Positions 11,308-22,202 are shown, counted from the first letter of the stretch. The stretch is 64,000 nucleotides of DNA from Lepus europaeus (GCF_033115175.1 NC_084830.1:40679409-40743408); one strand, 5' to 3'. Translations and numbers: made by a program. The notes: generated from the sequence alone by a model not told the origin.

Positions 11308-11530
11308 CTTGTTGGAGCAAGCATTTGGCCTAGTGGTTAAGACACTGGTTAGGATGCCTGCAGCCCACATCCTTGGAGTGCCTGGGTTTGACCCCTGGCC
11401 CCAGTTCCTGCCTCCAGTTTGCTGCTAATGCCGGCCCTAGTACGTAGCTGAGGTGGCTGAAGTCATTGGGTTCCTGCCACTGATCTGAGAGACCTGGATT
11501 CTGTTCCCGGCTAACTAAGACAAATATATT
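11308..11530 (+). mobile_element. Old CSINE, 5' part
   Basis: GAGCAAGCATTTGGCCTAG, GGTTAAGACACTGGTTAGGA and GTGCCTGGGTTTGACCCC. The CT-rich 3' part is missing. Confidence 0.65.
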
Positions 11531-11674
11531 TTTTGAAAAATTTAAAAAAGGATGTTTTTTTGTGTTTAGCCAACAGTGAAAGGAGTTTACGGTAGGAAAT
11601 TTTTTCTGATGTTTAACCCCCAATAAATTAAAGTTACAGGAAGTCATTGTTTTGTACCGAATTCCTACCAAACT

Positions 11675-12090
11675 CAGACAGACTTAAAATCAATATGGAG
11701 TAAATCACACGGACATTCCAAGTCACCAAATTCAAGATGAATTGTTATCTGAGAGATCAGGTTTGGAGAGATAACAGCCAAATTTGCCAGACCGGCCTCT
11801 AGCCTTGTGATAATGAAGTTCCCCAAATCCAATCCTTATAAACAACAAACCTGATGGCAACCAATCAAGTAGTTTTCTATTGTTCTGTCTCCTGATCCCA
11901 GTTTCACAAGAGAAGTAATTTGGAAATTTCCAGTTTTGTCTTTGTTCTCTGTTTCTGCTTTCTTGTCCCGTTCTTTGTCTATAAAACCAAGCTCCTTTGC
12001 TCAGCTCTTTGAAATACTTGTTCTTGCTTATGGAATAAAGCAGTGCCTGATTATAGGTCACAAATAAGGCCAATTAAGATCCTTACGCTG
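11675..12090 (+). mobile_element. Solo LTR-like sequence (class I-like)
   Basis: A CCAAT-containing segment (GCAACCAATCAAG) is followed by CTATAAAACC, CTTTGCTCAG and GGAATAAAGCAG, the CCAAT, TATA and poly-A order and spacing of an LTR. No internal region or coding sequence flanks it. Family assignment and ends are uncertain. Confidence 0.5.
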
Positions 12091-12111
12091 AATTTGTTGT
12101 ACTTATTTTTT

Positions 12112-12446
12112 AAGATTTTAAAAAATATTTATTTATTTATTGAAAGGCAGAGTTAGAGAGGGAGACACACACACAGAGAGAGAGAAAGAGAGAGAGAGAG
12201 ATCTTCCATCTACTGGTTCACTCCCCAAATGGTCACAACACCCAGTGCTGAGCCAGACCAAAGCTAGAAGCTAGAAACTTCATCAGAGTCTCCCACATGG
12301 GTGCATGGAGCAAAGCACATGGGCCATTCTCTGCTGCTTTCCCAAGTGGATCGGAAGTGGAGCAGCCGGAACTCAAACCAGTGCCCATATAGGATGGCGG
12401 CATTGCAGGCAATGGCTTAACCTGCTGAATCACAACTCCTGCTCCT
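12112..12446 (-). mobile_element. CSINE
   Basis: Antisense; TTTATTTATTTATTGAAAGG tail side, GGCATTGCAGGCAATGGC near the head. It contains (CA)/(GA) runs. Confidence 0.85.
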
Positions 12447-12636
12447 CTATACTTGTGACACCCTCAAGAGTCCTGGAAATGTGCATACAGTTTCTCTATT
12501 CTTTCTTCTTTTTCTTCTTTCTTCACAGGATCTGATTCTCACATCTGAAATATGAACAAGAGTTCCAAACTTGGTGAATATTCTTCTTACACAGTAAATC
12601 CCACCACAAATCTCCCAAGTTAAATATTTTATTCCA

Positions 12637-12935
12637 GGGGATGGAGTTGTGGCATAGCAGGTTAAGCCACCGCCTACAATGCTAGCATCCCATATGGTAA
12701 GTGTATCAATGGTTCAAGTCTCAGCTGCTCCATTTCTGATCCAGTTCACTTCTATTGTGCCTGGGAAAGTAGAATTTGGCCCAAGCGGTTGGGCCCCTGA
12801 CACTCATGTAGGGCACCTGGAAGAAGTTCTTGGCTCCCAGCTTCCATTGGGGCAAGTGAACCAGCAGACGGATGATCTCTCCCTCTCTGTAATTCTGCCT
12901 TTCAAAAAAAAATAAATAAATCTTTTTTAAAAAAT
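12637..12935 (+). mobile_element. CSINE
   Basis: Head GGGGATGGAGTTGTGGCATA, tail AAATAAATAAATC. Moderately diverged. Confidence 0.8.
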
Positions 12936-12986
12936 TGCATTTCAGCTACAATTAATTTTGGAAACAAAGAGACCACCACCCCTACC

Positions 12987-13640
12987 AGGGCCAGTGCAGC
13001 GGTATAGTGGGTTAAGCTACCACCTGCAATGCTAATATCCCACATCGACACAGGTTTGAATCCTGGCTGCTTCACTTCCTATTCAGCTCTCTGCTACTGT
13101 GCCTGGGAAAGCAGTGGAAGATGGCCCAAGTGCTTGGGCCCCTGTACCCACATGGGAGACCCGGAAGAAGCTCCTGGCTCCTAGCCTTGGCCTGGCCCAG
13201 CCCTGGCCATTGTGGCCATTTAGGAAGTGAAAGGAAAGGCCACCACAAAACACACCAAACACTGGAGTAAGGGGAAAAGCTCATTGTTGGGTGGGGGAAC
13301 CAGACAGGCTGCTTCCCCGAGCACAGAGAGAACAGCAGCCTGTACTGGGAGAATAGGTCTTAAACAGCTTTGTGGAGATAAGGAGGTGGGAGTGGGTGGA
13401 GCTGACGCTTGTGATTGGGCCATTTAGTCACCTGACTTCTAGTAAGCCAGGCTGGGCTTAGAATGAAGCTTATTGTACAACATGGCGACTGGACCAGAGC
13501 CTAAGATGGCGCCAAAGGTAAGACCATACTATTTTACTAACAGGGAGTGAAACAATGGATGAAAGATCTCTCTGTCTCTGTCTCTCTCCCTTGATAGCTC
13601 TGCCTTTCAAATAAATAAAAATAAATATTAAAAAAGAAGA
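12987..13640 (+). mobile_element. CSINE split by an LTR
   Basis: The 5' part reads up to CATTTAGGAAG at 13227. The 3' part resumes with GGGAGTGAAACAATGGATG at 13543 and ends in an A-rich tail. Confidence 0.85.
13228..13542 (-). mobile_element. Solo LTR, family copy 1, inserted in a CSINE
   Basis: Read on the minus strand it runs from TGTTAGTAAAATAG to CCTTTCCTTTCA (TG...CA), 315 bp. It has GGCGCCATCTTAGG (YY1-like), GGCCCAATCACAAG (CCAAT), CAGCTCCACCC, and GCTGTTTAAGACC in the TATA position. The flanks GGAAG and GGGAG differ by one base and look like a 5-bp target-site duplication. It lacks internal retroviral sequence, so it is a solo LTR. Confidence 0.75.
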
Positions 13641-13954
13641 CTACCTTAGACAGTATATTTCATAGGAAAGACACCCAACTCTTTTTCAATTCAAATTTTT
13701 GCAGACTCATTTAGAATAAAAATAATTTGTAAAAATTGAGATGACCTCTCCTAAGGTTAATCAGGACTTAGGGAGGGAGGGAACCCCTTGTGCTGAACAC
13801 ATTAAAATGAGTAGGAGGGGCCTGGCTCACAAAGCTGCCCTGGACACACCACATTGGTTGACATAACATTTACTATGGATGAAATTCAGTAAAAGCATTT
13901 TATTGTCAAAGGGTATTTTATTGTCATCTTGTTAAGATTAAGAAACATTGCCGT

Positions 13955-14238
13955 GGCTGGCACTATGGTGCAGTGGGTTAAAGCCTTGGCCTGAAGCGCC
14001 GGTATCCCAGATGGGTGCCAGTTCCAATCCCAGCTGCTCCACTTCTGGCCCAGGTCCTTGGGCCCCTGCACCCACATGGGAGACCCGGAAGAAGCTCCTG
14101 GCTTCGGATCAGCGCAGCTCTGGCTGTTGCGGCCATCTGGGGAGTGAACCATTGGATGGAAGACCTCTCTCTCTGTCGCTACCTCTCTCTGTAACTCTGC
14201 CATTCAAATAAATAAAATAATAAATAAATCCTTAAAAA
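13955..14238 (+). mobile_element. CSINE
   Basis: Head GGCTGGCACTATGGTG. AAGAAACATTG occurs before it and after its A-rich tail as a target-site duplication. A block around the CAGCTCTCTGC segment is deleted. Confidence 0.85.
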
Positions 14239-14316
14239 AAGAAAAAAAAAGAAACATTGTCCTGGGGTACATCACTTTCTGGTAGGTTAATTGCAATGAC
14301 CCAGGTGAGTACCCAA

Positions 14317-14712
14317 TGTAAGGCCGCCACAAAACATAGCAGAGGAGACCCGACAGTCTGGAGGGAGGGGGTAAAGAAGGAAAAGAGGGAGAAGGAGACA
14401 GAGTTTAGGAGATGGAGAGGAAGACAGTGAGCAAGAGGAGAGAGAGAGGAGAGAAGATGGAGGGGAGAGCAGAGAGAAGAGAGGAGAGGAGAGAGAATGC
14501 CACGTGTTCAGGAACAGGTCCTTTTAAAACTTTGGGGGGGGGGGTGCAGGGAAGTAGGAACAGCGAATCCCATTAGGAAGGGGGTGGAGCTGACATCGGT
14601 GGTTGGGCCATGTGGCCACCTGGCTTCCAGCAATGGCGGCGGGGGGCCAGAGCCTAGGATGGTGTCAGGGCGTAGATCGCGCCATAGATAAGACTGCGCC
14701 ATTTTCCCAGCA
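14317..14712 (-). mobile_element. Solo LTR, family copy 2, perfect 5-bp duplication
   Basis: On the minus strand it starts TGCTGGGAAAATGGCGCAG and ends GGCGGCCTTACA, 396 bp. The direct repeat CCCAA flanks it exactly (14312-14316 and 14713-14717). It shares the GGCCCAACCACC and CAGCTCCACCC blocks and the TTTTAAAAGGACC TATA position with copy 1. Its R/U5 part contains a long GA-rich tract (14375-14495 on +). The 5-bp duplication suggests a class III (ERVL/MaLR) element. Confidence 0.8.
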
Positions 14713-14717
14713 CCCAA

Positions 14718-14996
14718 AGAACTGGCAAGGAAAAGGGTTAGGAGCTTGGTTCTGCAGAATGAGGCAGAGAGGCAAGAGGGGAAATGAGAGAGGATTTTAG
14801 AAAAGAGTGTGGCCGGTGGACAGGGATGGGCTGGAGTCTGGAGCATGTCATGGCCAGGGACCTGCCCGAAACCAGCTGGCACTCTGGAAAGGTGTGATTG
14901 CACACTATTCAGAGAACCCACCGAGACTGGCTAAGCAGTCAGGGACTGCCCAGAGCTGGAAGCCCCTGTCACCAGCTTGCTTCAAGAAAGAAAGGG
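14718..14996. other. Unique sequence, nothing recognised
   Basis: About 280 bp, moderately GC-rich, without a repeat signature. Confidence 0.35.
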
Positions 14997-14997
14997 A

Positions 14998-15345
14998 GGG
15001 GCCAGCGCTGTGGCGCCATGGGTTAACGCCCTGGCCTGAAGCGCCGGCATCCCACGTGGGTTCTAGTCCTGGCTGCTCCTCTTCAGATCCAGCTCTCTGC
15101 CATGGCCTGGGAAAGCAGTGGAAGATGGCCCAAGTCCTTGGGCCCCTGCACCCACGTGGGAGACCCGAAAGAAGCTCCTGGCTCCTGGCTTCCGATCGGC
15201 ATAGCTCTGGCCGTTGCGGCCAACTGGGGAGTGAACCAGCGGATGGAAGACCTTTCTCTTTCTCTCTCTCTCTCTCTCTCGCTCTCGCTCTTCCTCTCCT
15301 CTCTGTGTAACTCTGACTTTCACAAAAATAAATAGATCTTTTAAA
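14998..15345 (+). mobile_element. CSINE, full length
   Basis: Head GGGGCCAGCGCTGTGGCG followed by GGCCTGAAGCGCCGGCATCC, close to the subfamily consensus. A purine-rich (GAAGAG) run follows at 15344-15385. Confidence 0.92.
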
Positions 15346-15385
15346 AAAGAAGAGGAAGAGGAAGAAGAAGAAAGGGAAGGGGAGG

Positions 15386-15844
15386 GAGCGGTTACCAGAA
15401 CGCAAGGTGAGCCACAGCTGAGACTTCCAGTCCAGCAGGCAAGAATGCAGGCCCAGGAGGGAGGGAGCTGGGGAGTAAATACCAGATCTCTGTCCTCCAC
15501 CCAGTGGCCCCACAGGAGTAGAAGCTCTGAGGCAGTGAAAAGAGGTCTGCCTTCCAGGACCCTGCAGACTGTTCAGCGTGGGTGGGGCCTGCACACTGGG
15601 AGGGGGGTGCATGGGTGACTGTGGGTGTGGGCAAACACACAAAACCTTAGCCCTCCTTGACCACCTTCTGTTCATTTGTCACATTTGTTCATTCACACTG
15701 CTTCTGCGCATGTCTTCCTAGTGCCTTCATGGTGGTTCGAAGATCCAAGCTTGGGAGACTGCTTTGGTTGGTATAAATAGTATAATGGTCTAAATGGTCT
15801 CCTATTTCCCCACTCATCATTCCCAGGTTTGTCTCTCTCTCTCT
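15386..15844. other. Unique sequence between a SINE and the RPL21 retrocopy
   Basis: About 460 bp with no recognised gene. Confidence 0.35.
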
Positions 15845-16357
15845 TTTACAATCCAGGGGTCTTTTATTTATTTTATTTTTTACACTCACCAAGCCTTGCA
15901 TTCACAGGGAATGGGTTCCAGCAGCTGCGGCTCCTTTCAGTGGGTTCTGACAAAGGGGGCTTCTCTGGGTGGAGAGGCTGGTGCCTCAGTTGAGCCCAGG
16001 TGCCTTGCTCTCTGGCTGCCTTCTCTTTCTGATCATTTTCCTTCCCACATTTCAGGGAGCTATCTTGGCTCTTAGTATGTTCAATATGCACATGTGTTGT
16101 TTCGGTGAGATCTTACCTGAACTTGTGTGTTTGCCACAGTGCAGACAGCATGCTGGGTAACACTGCACCTCTTCCAGTTTTGCCATGGTACCCTTTATGG
16201 GGCATCCCTTTGTGAATAGTTCCCGTTCCCTTGATGTCTACAGTGTCACCTTCCTTGTAGATGTGCATGTGTGTGGCCAAAGGCACAGCTCCATGCTTTC
16301 TAAAAGGCCCGAGAACGCGTATCCGGCGCCTCCCCTCGCTCCCATTGTGTTCTTCAT
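15845..16357 (-). pseudogene. RPL21: RPL21 processed pseudogene
   Basis: On the minus strand an ATG at 16357-16355 starts a reading related to ribosomal protein L21: [10 protein letters not shown]..., then [20 protein letters not shown], then [20 protein letters not shown]. In another frame the C-terminal half follows: [40 protein letters not shown] and a degraded [10 protein letters not shown] end. The two halves are joined across a frameshift near 16175, where the parent reads VYNVTQHAVG, and a stretch between them is missing. There are no introns. An AATAAA-like 3' UTR resembling that of RPL21 follows to about 15845. This is a typical L1-mediated retrocopy, non-functional because of the frameshift and lost sequence. 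Confidence 0.88.
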
Positions 16358-16689
16358 CTTGGGGAATTACTGGCCAGATGGTGGTTCCGGCAAAAAGGAC
16401 CAGGGGTACTTCTTATGGAAAGGTGACAGAAATCAAGCCCATGCCCTAGCAAATTGCTTAGCATTTTTGATGGTAATCAAGATGGCACTGAACAGTCAGG
16501 CAAATACTCAAACCCCACTAACCCTGCCATTCGCACCATGGACCCCAGTCTCCCCAGGCTACCCATGTCTACTGTACCCTGTTCAGTTTAGTCTTTCATG
16601 TCCCCAGTTCAATCATTGACCTTTTCCTCACTGTAGATGTAGAGAAAAGAGAGCAAAATTGAGATATGGAAACACTGGAGATAAATGTA
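16358..16689. other. Unique sequence beyond the 5' end of the RPL21 retrocopy
   Basis: About 330 bp. No L21-like reading continues past the start codon. Nothing else is recognised. Confidence 0.35.
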
Positions 16690-16693
16690 TGGC

Positions 16694-16738
16694 CTTCTCT
16701 CTCACTATCCACTCTGCCTGTCAAAAAAAAAAAAAAAA
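16694..16738 (+). mobile_element. Severely 5'-truncated young CSINE tail
   Basis: Only TCTCTCACTATCCACTCTGC, CTGTC and poly-A remain. TATGGCCTT repeats on both sides, so the truncation happened at insertion and not by later deletion. Confidence 0.8.
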
Positions 16739-16888
16739 GTTTATGGCCTTTTGCTCTTTCTGTCTATACCTTTGAAACAAAGCACTAGTGATTTCAATAT
16801 GCATGGGAATTTGAACCAATGAAGGAAGGGCTCCAAAGCCAATCTTTCCTCATTTGTTGATTAAAAAAAAAAAAAAAGATTGATTTAT

Positions 16889-17222
16889 GGGGCCAGCATC
16901 TTTTGGTGTAACAGGTAAACCTGCCGCCTGCAAAACTGGCAACCCATATGGGCGCCAGTTCAACTCCCAGCTGCTCCACTTCCAATCTAAATCCACGCAA
17001 ATGGCCTGGGAAAAGCAGTGGAAGATGGTCCAAGTGCTTGGGCCTCTGTTACCCGGGTGGGAGGCATGGATGAAGCTCCTGGCTCCTTATTTTGGCCTGG
17101 CCCAGCCCTGGCCATTGTAGTCATCTGGGGAGTGAACCAGCAAACAGAATCTCTCTCTGTTTCTGTCTCCTCCTTTCTCTCTCTCTGTAACTCTGCCTTT
17201 CAAGTAAATACATCCTTATTAA
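16889..17222 (+). mobile_element. CSINE
   Basis: Head GGGGCCAGCATCTTTTGGTG, tail CAAGTAAATACATCC. Confidence 0.85.
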
Positions 17223-17225
17223 ATT

Positions 17226-17321
17226 TTTAAGAAATGTATTTATTTATTTTGAAAGAGTTATACATGGAGAGGAAGAGACAGAGAGAATATGAGAGCGAGC
17301 AAGAGAGAAAGAGAGATTTCC
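17226..17321 (-). mobile_element. CSINE 3' fragment, antisense
   Basis: AAATGTATTTATTTATTTTG followed by about 80 bp of GA-rich sequence. It breaks off abruptly where the next sense fragment begins. Confidence 0.7.
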
Positions 17322-17540
17322 CTGCTAATGCACCTGGGAAAGCAGCAGAGGATGGCCCAAGTGCTTGGGCCCCTGCACCCACATGAGAGTTGGAAGAAGC
17401 TCCAGGCTCTTGGCTTTGGATCAGCCCAGCTCCTGCTGTAGAGGCCATCTGGGGAGTGAACCAGTGGATGGAAAACCTCTCTCTGCCTCTGCATATCTGT
17501 AACTCTGCCTTTCAAATAAATAAAATAAATCTTAAAAAAA
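17322..17540 (+). mobile_element. CSINE, 5'-truncated
   Basis: It begins inside the element at CCTGCTAATGCACCTGGGAA and runs to AAATAAATAAAATAAATC. It directly abuts the antisense fragment above. Confidence 0.8.
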
Positions 17541-17544
17541 AAAA

Positions 17545-18050
17545 ACACGGTTCCACTGTAACATCATACAGGAGATGGCATTGCAATCAGGAACTCAGAG
17601 TGTGTGGCTTGTGGCAAAGGTGTGACCAGGGAGAAGGCTGTTTGGGGGCAGTGGGTATGAATCTTTGTGTGAAAGTGAGTACTTGCTTTCTTATTGTTCA
17701 CAGCTTGTTGTGTCTTTAACTAAAGTGTAAAACTGCTAAGAATAGTGATTGCACACTGCGTGTCTTTCCTGAGCCTCGCAGCTCCTAACACAGTGCGGCA
17801 CCCGTCTCTGCACTATCAGTGTCCCTCCCCTTCTCTCCTGCTTCTCTTGCAGTTTCTCCTTAGAGATGGCGCTCCCACCATACCTTTCTGAAAGGTTTTG
17901 ACCTGTATTCTCATGTTCAAATCATATCCATTTTATGAAGTCAGGTTTCCTTTTTAACCTGGGGAGAATGGACTTAACCTCTTCCCAACTCTTCTTTATA
18001 AACCTGAACCATGTCAAATTATTGTTACTGAAGATAAAAAATGTGCAAAT
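17545..18050. other. Unique sequence, nothing recognised
   Basis: About 500 bp without a repeat signature or protein-like ORF. Confidence 0.35.
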
Positions 18051-18051
18051 T

Positions 18052-18340
18052 GGGGTCAGTGCAGTGGCATGGGGGGGTAAAGCCTTCGCCAGCAGTGCTA
18101 GTATCCCATTTGGATGACAGCTTGAGTCCCAGGTGCTCCATTCCCATCCAGCTCTCAGCAGAAGAAGATCCAAGTGCTTGGGCCCTGCTACTGGCTCCTG
18201 GCTCCTGGCTATAGATTGGCCCAGTTCTGGCCATGGTGGCCAATTGGGGAGTGAACCAGTGGATGCAAGACTCTCTGTTCCCTTTTTCTCTCTGTAACTC
18301 TCCCTTTCAAATAAATGAATAAATCTTTTTTAAAAAAATG
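18052..18340 (+). mobile_element. CSINE
   Basis: Head TGGGGTCAGTGCAGTGGC. Target-site duplication AAAAAATGTGCAA on both sides. Confidence 0.85.
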
Positions 18341-18350
18341 TGCAAGTATT

Positions 18351-18686
18351 GGGCCAGCATTGTGGTGCAGAAGGTTAAGCCATGGCCTGCAATGCTGACA
18401 TTCCATGTAGGTGCAGGTTTGAGTCCTGGCTGTTCCACTGCCAATCCTGCTCCCTATTAGTACACCTGGGAAGGCAACAGAAGATGGCCCAAGTCCTTGG
18501 GTCCCTGCACCCATGTGGGAGACTTGGTCAGAGTTCCAGGCTCCTGGCTTTGGCCTAGCCCAGCCCTGGCCATTGTAGCCTCTGGGGAGTGAACCAACAG
18601 ATGGAAGATCGATCTCTCTCTCCCACTCTGTTTTCCCTCTCTCTGTAACTCTGCCTTTCAAATATATAAAAAATAAATCTCTCTCT
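18351..18686 (+). mobile_element. CSINE
   Basis: Head TTGGGCCAGCATTGTGGTGC, tail AAATATATAAAAAATAAATC. Confidence 0.88.
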
Positions 18687-18689
18687 TTT

Positions 18690-18972
18690 TTTTTTTTTAA
18701 AGATAACTCTGTCTCTTCCACCCACTGGTTCACTCCCCAAATGGCCCAGAGTTGGGCCAGACCAAAGCGAGGAGCCAGGAGCTAGGAGCTTCATCCAGGT
18801 CGCCCACATGAGCATAGGGACCAAAACATTGGGGCCATCTTCTGCTGTTTTCCAGGTCATTAGCAGAGAGCTAAGTCGGAGTGGAGTATCTGGGACTTGA
18901 ACCAGTGCCCATATGGGATGCTGGCATTGCAGGCAGCAGCTTAACCCACTATTCCACAACACCAGCCCCGGG
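18690..18972 (-). mobile_element. CSINE
   Basis: Poly-T, then TCTTCCACCCACTGGTTCAC to ACACCAGCCCCGG. It meets the preceding sense copy tail to tail. Confidence 0.85.
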
Positions 18973-19171
18973 GTAAGTCTCTTCTGAGCTTGCTTTGCTC
19001 ATAAAGCCATGTTGTGGGGTCCACTGGGTCTGTGGCTCCCAAGCTTGGTTGCTCACCAGAATCAGCAGCAGAGAGTGAAGAAAACAGATTGCTAGACTGA
19101 CTCCACATCAGCGGAATCACAGCAGCAGGAAGGGATTCGGAGATCTGTTTTCATCTCCAAAAATGAGTCTT

Positions 19172-19518
19172 TTTTTTTTTTTTTTTTTTGACAGGCAGAG
19201 TGGACAGTGAGAGAGAGAGACAGCGAGAAAGGTCTTCCTTTTGCCGTTGGTTCACCCTCCAATGGCCGCCGCGGTTGGCGCGCTGCGGCCGGCGCACCGC
19301 GCTGATCTGATGGCAGGAGCCAGGTGCTTCTCCTGGTCTCCCATGGGGTGCAGGACCCAAGCACTTGGGCCATCCTCCACTGCACTCCCTGGCCACAGCA
19401 GAGAGCTGGCCTGGAAGAGGGGCAACCAGGACAGATTCCGGTGCCCCAACCAGGACTAGAACCCGGTGTGCCGGCGCCGCAAGGCGGAGGATTAGCCTAG
19501 TGAGCCGCGGCGCCAGCC
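19172..19518 (-). mobile_element. Young-subfamily CSINE
   Basis: Perfect 14-bp target-site duplication CAAAAATGAGTCTT (19158-19171 and 19519-19532). CpG-rich centre GCCGCCGCGGTTGGCGCGCT. Confidence 0.95.
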
Positions 19519-19879
19519 CAAAAATGAGTCTTAAGTAGCTACCAAAACACCTGTCAAGCTGGCATTTGGGAGCCACCAGACTCCGTGCAGCCACCGGGCA
19601 AAATCTGTCCCTGCCTTGCTCACTGCCGGCTTCCTAGCCTGTGGCACAGTGCCTAGCATGTGGCAAATAGCAATGGACCGTCGGTAATGTATCCTGGAGG
19701 TTTTTTCCCTTTCTGAGGGTACCATAAGTGGCCAAGAGCCACCAGGCAGTGCAAAGAAGTCTTTTGTGGATTGACATCAGGAGTTCACTAGAGACTCCTT
19801 GGGCTCCCAAACTTGAGCTGCTTGCATATTTGTGGCAGTGTGTAACAGACATGTGTCACCCACGTCCCCAAGCCTCTTC

Positions 19880-20150
19880 CATGAAATGAGGACACTAGAC
19901 GAAATGACCAGTCCTATGGGACTTGATCTTGCTTTCCATAATGACAGTGCTACTGTCTGTGTGACTTTGGCCAAGTGCCTCAACCTCTTGTTGAAGCTTC
20001 TGTAACCCCAGCTCTTCTTACCTCTTGCCATTGGACTGTAAGCCCCGTGAGGGCCCAACCATACCCTTCCATTGTATCTGTCTCCAGGACTTAGTGCTTG
20101 GTGTATAGTAGTCACTAAAGGACTCATTCTTTGGCTGAATGCTAGAGACT
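19880..20150 (+). mobile_element. L2 3'-end relic
   Basis: GTAAGCCCCGTGAGGGCCC, CAGGACTTAGTGCTTGG and TAGTAGTCACTAAAGGACTC fit the L2 3' pattern. The left part, with CTTTGGCCAAGTGCCTCAAC, may be a MIR fragment. Confidence 0.55.
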
Positions 20151-20199
20151 GTTTAAAAAAAAAATGCAATGAAAAGGTAGTAACAAGCTTACTTAATTA

Positions 20200-20908
20200 A
20201 AAATTATATATAGCTACCTGAACTCAGTAGTAGGAGTATAAATTAGTATAACTATTTCCCCTTTAATGAAATAACACATTTATTGAGATAAAATTTCACA
20301 AGCATAAAACTAACCCATTTATAGTGTAGAATTCAGTGGTTTTCAGTATATTTGCACAACCATCAGTACTCTCTAATTCCAGAATATTTTCACCATCCCT
20401 TAAAAAAAACCACACGCTCGTTAAAAGCCACTTTCCATTTCCCACCCATCCCAGGCCTTGGAAACTGCTAATCTGCTTTCTGTCTCCATGGACTTGCCTG
20501 TTCTGAACACATCACATAACTGGAATCATACAATATTTGACTTTTTACGGCTGCTGTTTTTCCTTTATCATAATGTTTTCTTTTTTTAACTTTTTGGTTA
20601 CTATAAAGAGAACACATTTCATGTATTTCATAGATGCAATTTTAAGAGCATACCCATACTTCTTTTCCTTCCTCCCCCAATTCCTCCCATCTTGTTTGCA
20701 AGATTCACATGCAATGCACATCAGTACTTCATTCTTTTTTATGGCAAATCATATTGCATCCTATGACTAGATCACATATAACTATCTGTTAATTGGAATT
20801 TGGATCTTTCCATATTCTTTTTTTTGGCTTAAAGAAAGATAATATTATTAATTTTGCACTTGGGCAGAAAGTATATATAATACATGTACATGTACATTTG
20901 AAAGCATT

Positions 20909-20944
<36 letters not shown>

Positions 20945-22007
20945 GAGAGAGACAGGTATACTGCATCTATCTACATTTAAATTTATCAATGACTTGGTCA
21001 AATTCTCTATAAAAAAGTTTTTGTAGGTTCCTGTTCCATTATTTTAAAAACAGAGAGAACAGAATCACTGGTTTAGGAAATAAAGAAGACAAAATCCATT
21101 TTAGTGAAAAAATAATTTCAAAAGATCAACTTACCCTCATAAAATTTTTTTTACTATTTCCCTCTGGGAAGACTACTAAGTATGGTGATAGTTTCTACAG
21201 ATGTCATTCTTTCCCTTTTTACATCTATCATGACTAACACTACTATGAATATGTATGCAAAGGGTTTTGAAGGTCTGTCCGTTTTCAGTCTCATACACAC
21301 GTTTAGGAATGGTCTCATGGTAACTCAGTTTTACTTTTTGAGAAACCCTCTGATCTGTCCATTGGAAAGCCGGTTTCCAAAACGGCTGCTCCATTTGACA
21401 ATCCCACCAACGACGTAAGAAAGTTTTATTTTTTCCAGCTCCTTGTCAGTGCTTGTTCTTGTCCTTTCTTCTTTTTCAGTCATACTAGGATGAGAGCTAG
21501 TATCTCACTATGGGTTTGACTAGCATCTCTAAGAGGTTAAGCATCTTTACATGTGCGTATTGGCCATTGGTATACTTTATTTTTAGGAATGTCCATTTAC
21601 AATCTTTGCATTCTGCTCCCCTCCCCTCCTGGGCCCACCTAGTTTTTTTGTTTGTTTGTTTGTTTTGTTTTTTACTTTATTTGGCACTCGAGTGTATAAT
21701 TTATCTGACTTTAAAGCCTTGCCTGCATTTATGATAATCCTTAATTTTTCACCTTCAAAACTTGCCTGTAGACCGCAGTCTCGGGTAGAGCAGTCCAGAG
21801 TGAAATTGCCGACTTCTTTCCCATTCTCGTTAGTATCGGTGCCTCTTCACAAACCCCTCCTCTGCCCTGCTCTCACAAACTGAAGCTCACGCTCAGCCCC
21901 TGCTTTCCCTTTTGTCCATTCAAAAATTGGATTGTTTGTCCTTTATTGTTGAGTTGCAAGAGTCCTTTATATTTTTTAGATGCAAGTCCCTTATCAGATA
22001 TAATTTA
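20200..22007 (-). mobile_element. Ancient L1 (L1M-type) 3' region, antisense
   Basis: TTTATTGAGATAAAATTTCA, TGGAATCATACAATATTTGA, GACAATCCCACCAACG and ATGAGAGCTAGTATCTCACT are the reverse complement of old L1 3' UTR/ORF2-end sequence. A (TA)n(CA)n microsatellite lies at 20908-20950. No intact ORF remains. Confidence 0.75.
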
Positions 22008-22195
22008 TGTTAGTAAAATGGTGCCATCTTCCTAAACCCAGCCTGGCTTACTAGAAGTCAAGTGACCCAATAGTCCAATCACAAGCGTCAGCTCCACCCC
22101 TACCCTAAAGGGATTTGCCGCTCCCACTTCCTTACCTCTGCAAAGCTGTATAAGACCTGTCTCTCTATCTTTCTGCCTTTTAAGCAGATGAAAAA
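22008..22195 (+). mobile_element. Solo LTR, family copy 3, truncated
   Basis: It starts TGTTAGTAAAATGGTGCCATC, then AAACCCAGCCTGGCTTACTA, GTCCAATCACAAGCG, CAGCTCCACCCC, and GCTGTATAAGACCTG as the TATA box. It lies on the opposite strand to copies 1 and 2. The 3' part is missing where a SINE begins. Confidence 0.78.
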
Positions 22196-22202
22196 CAATT
22201 AA

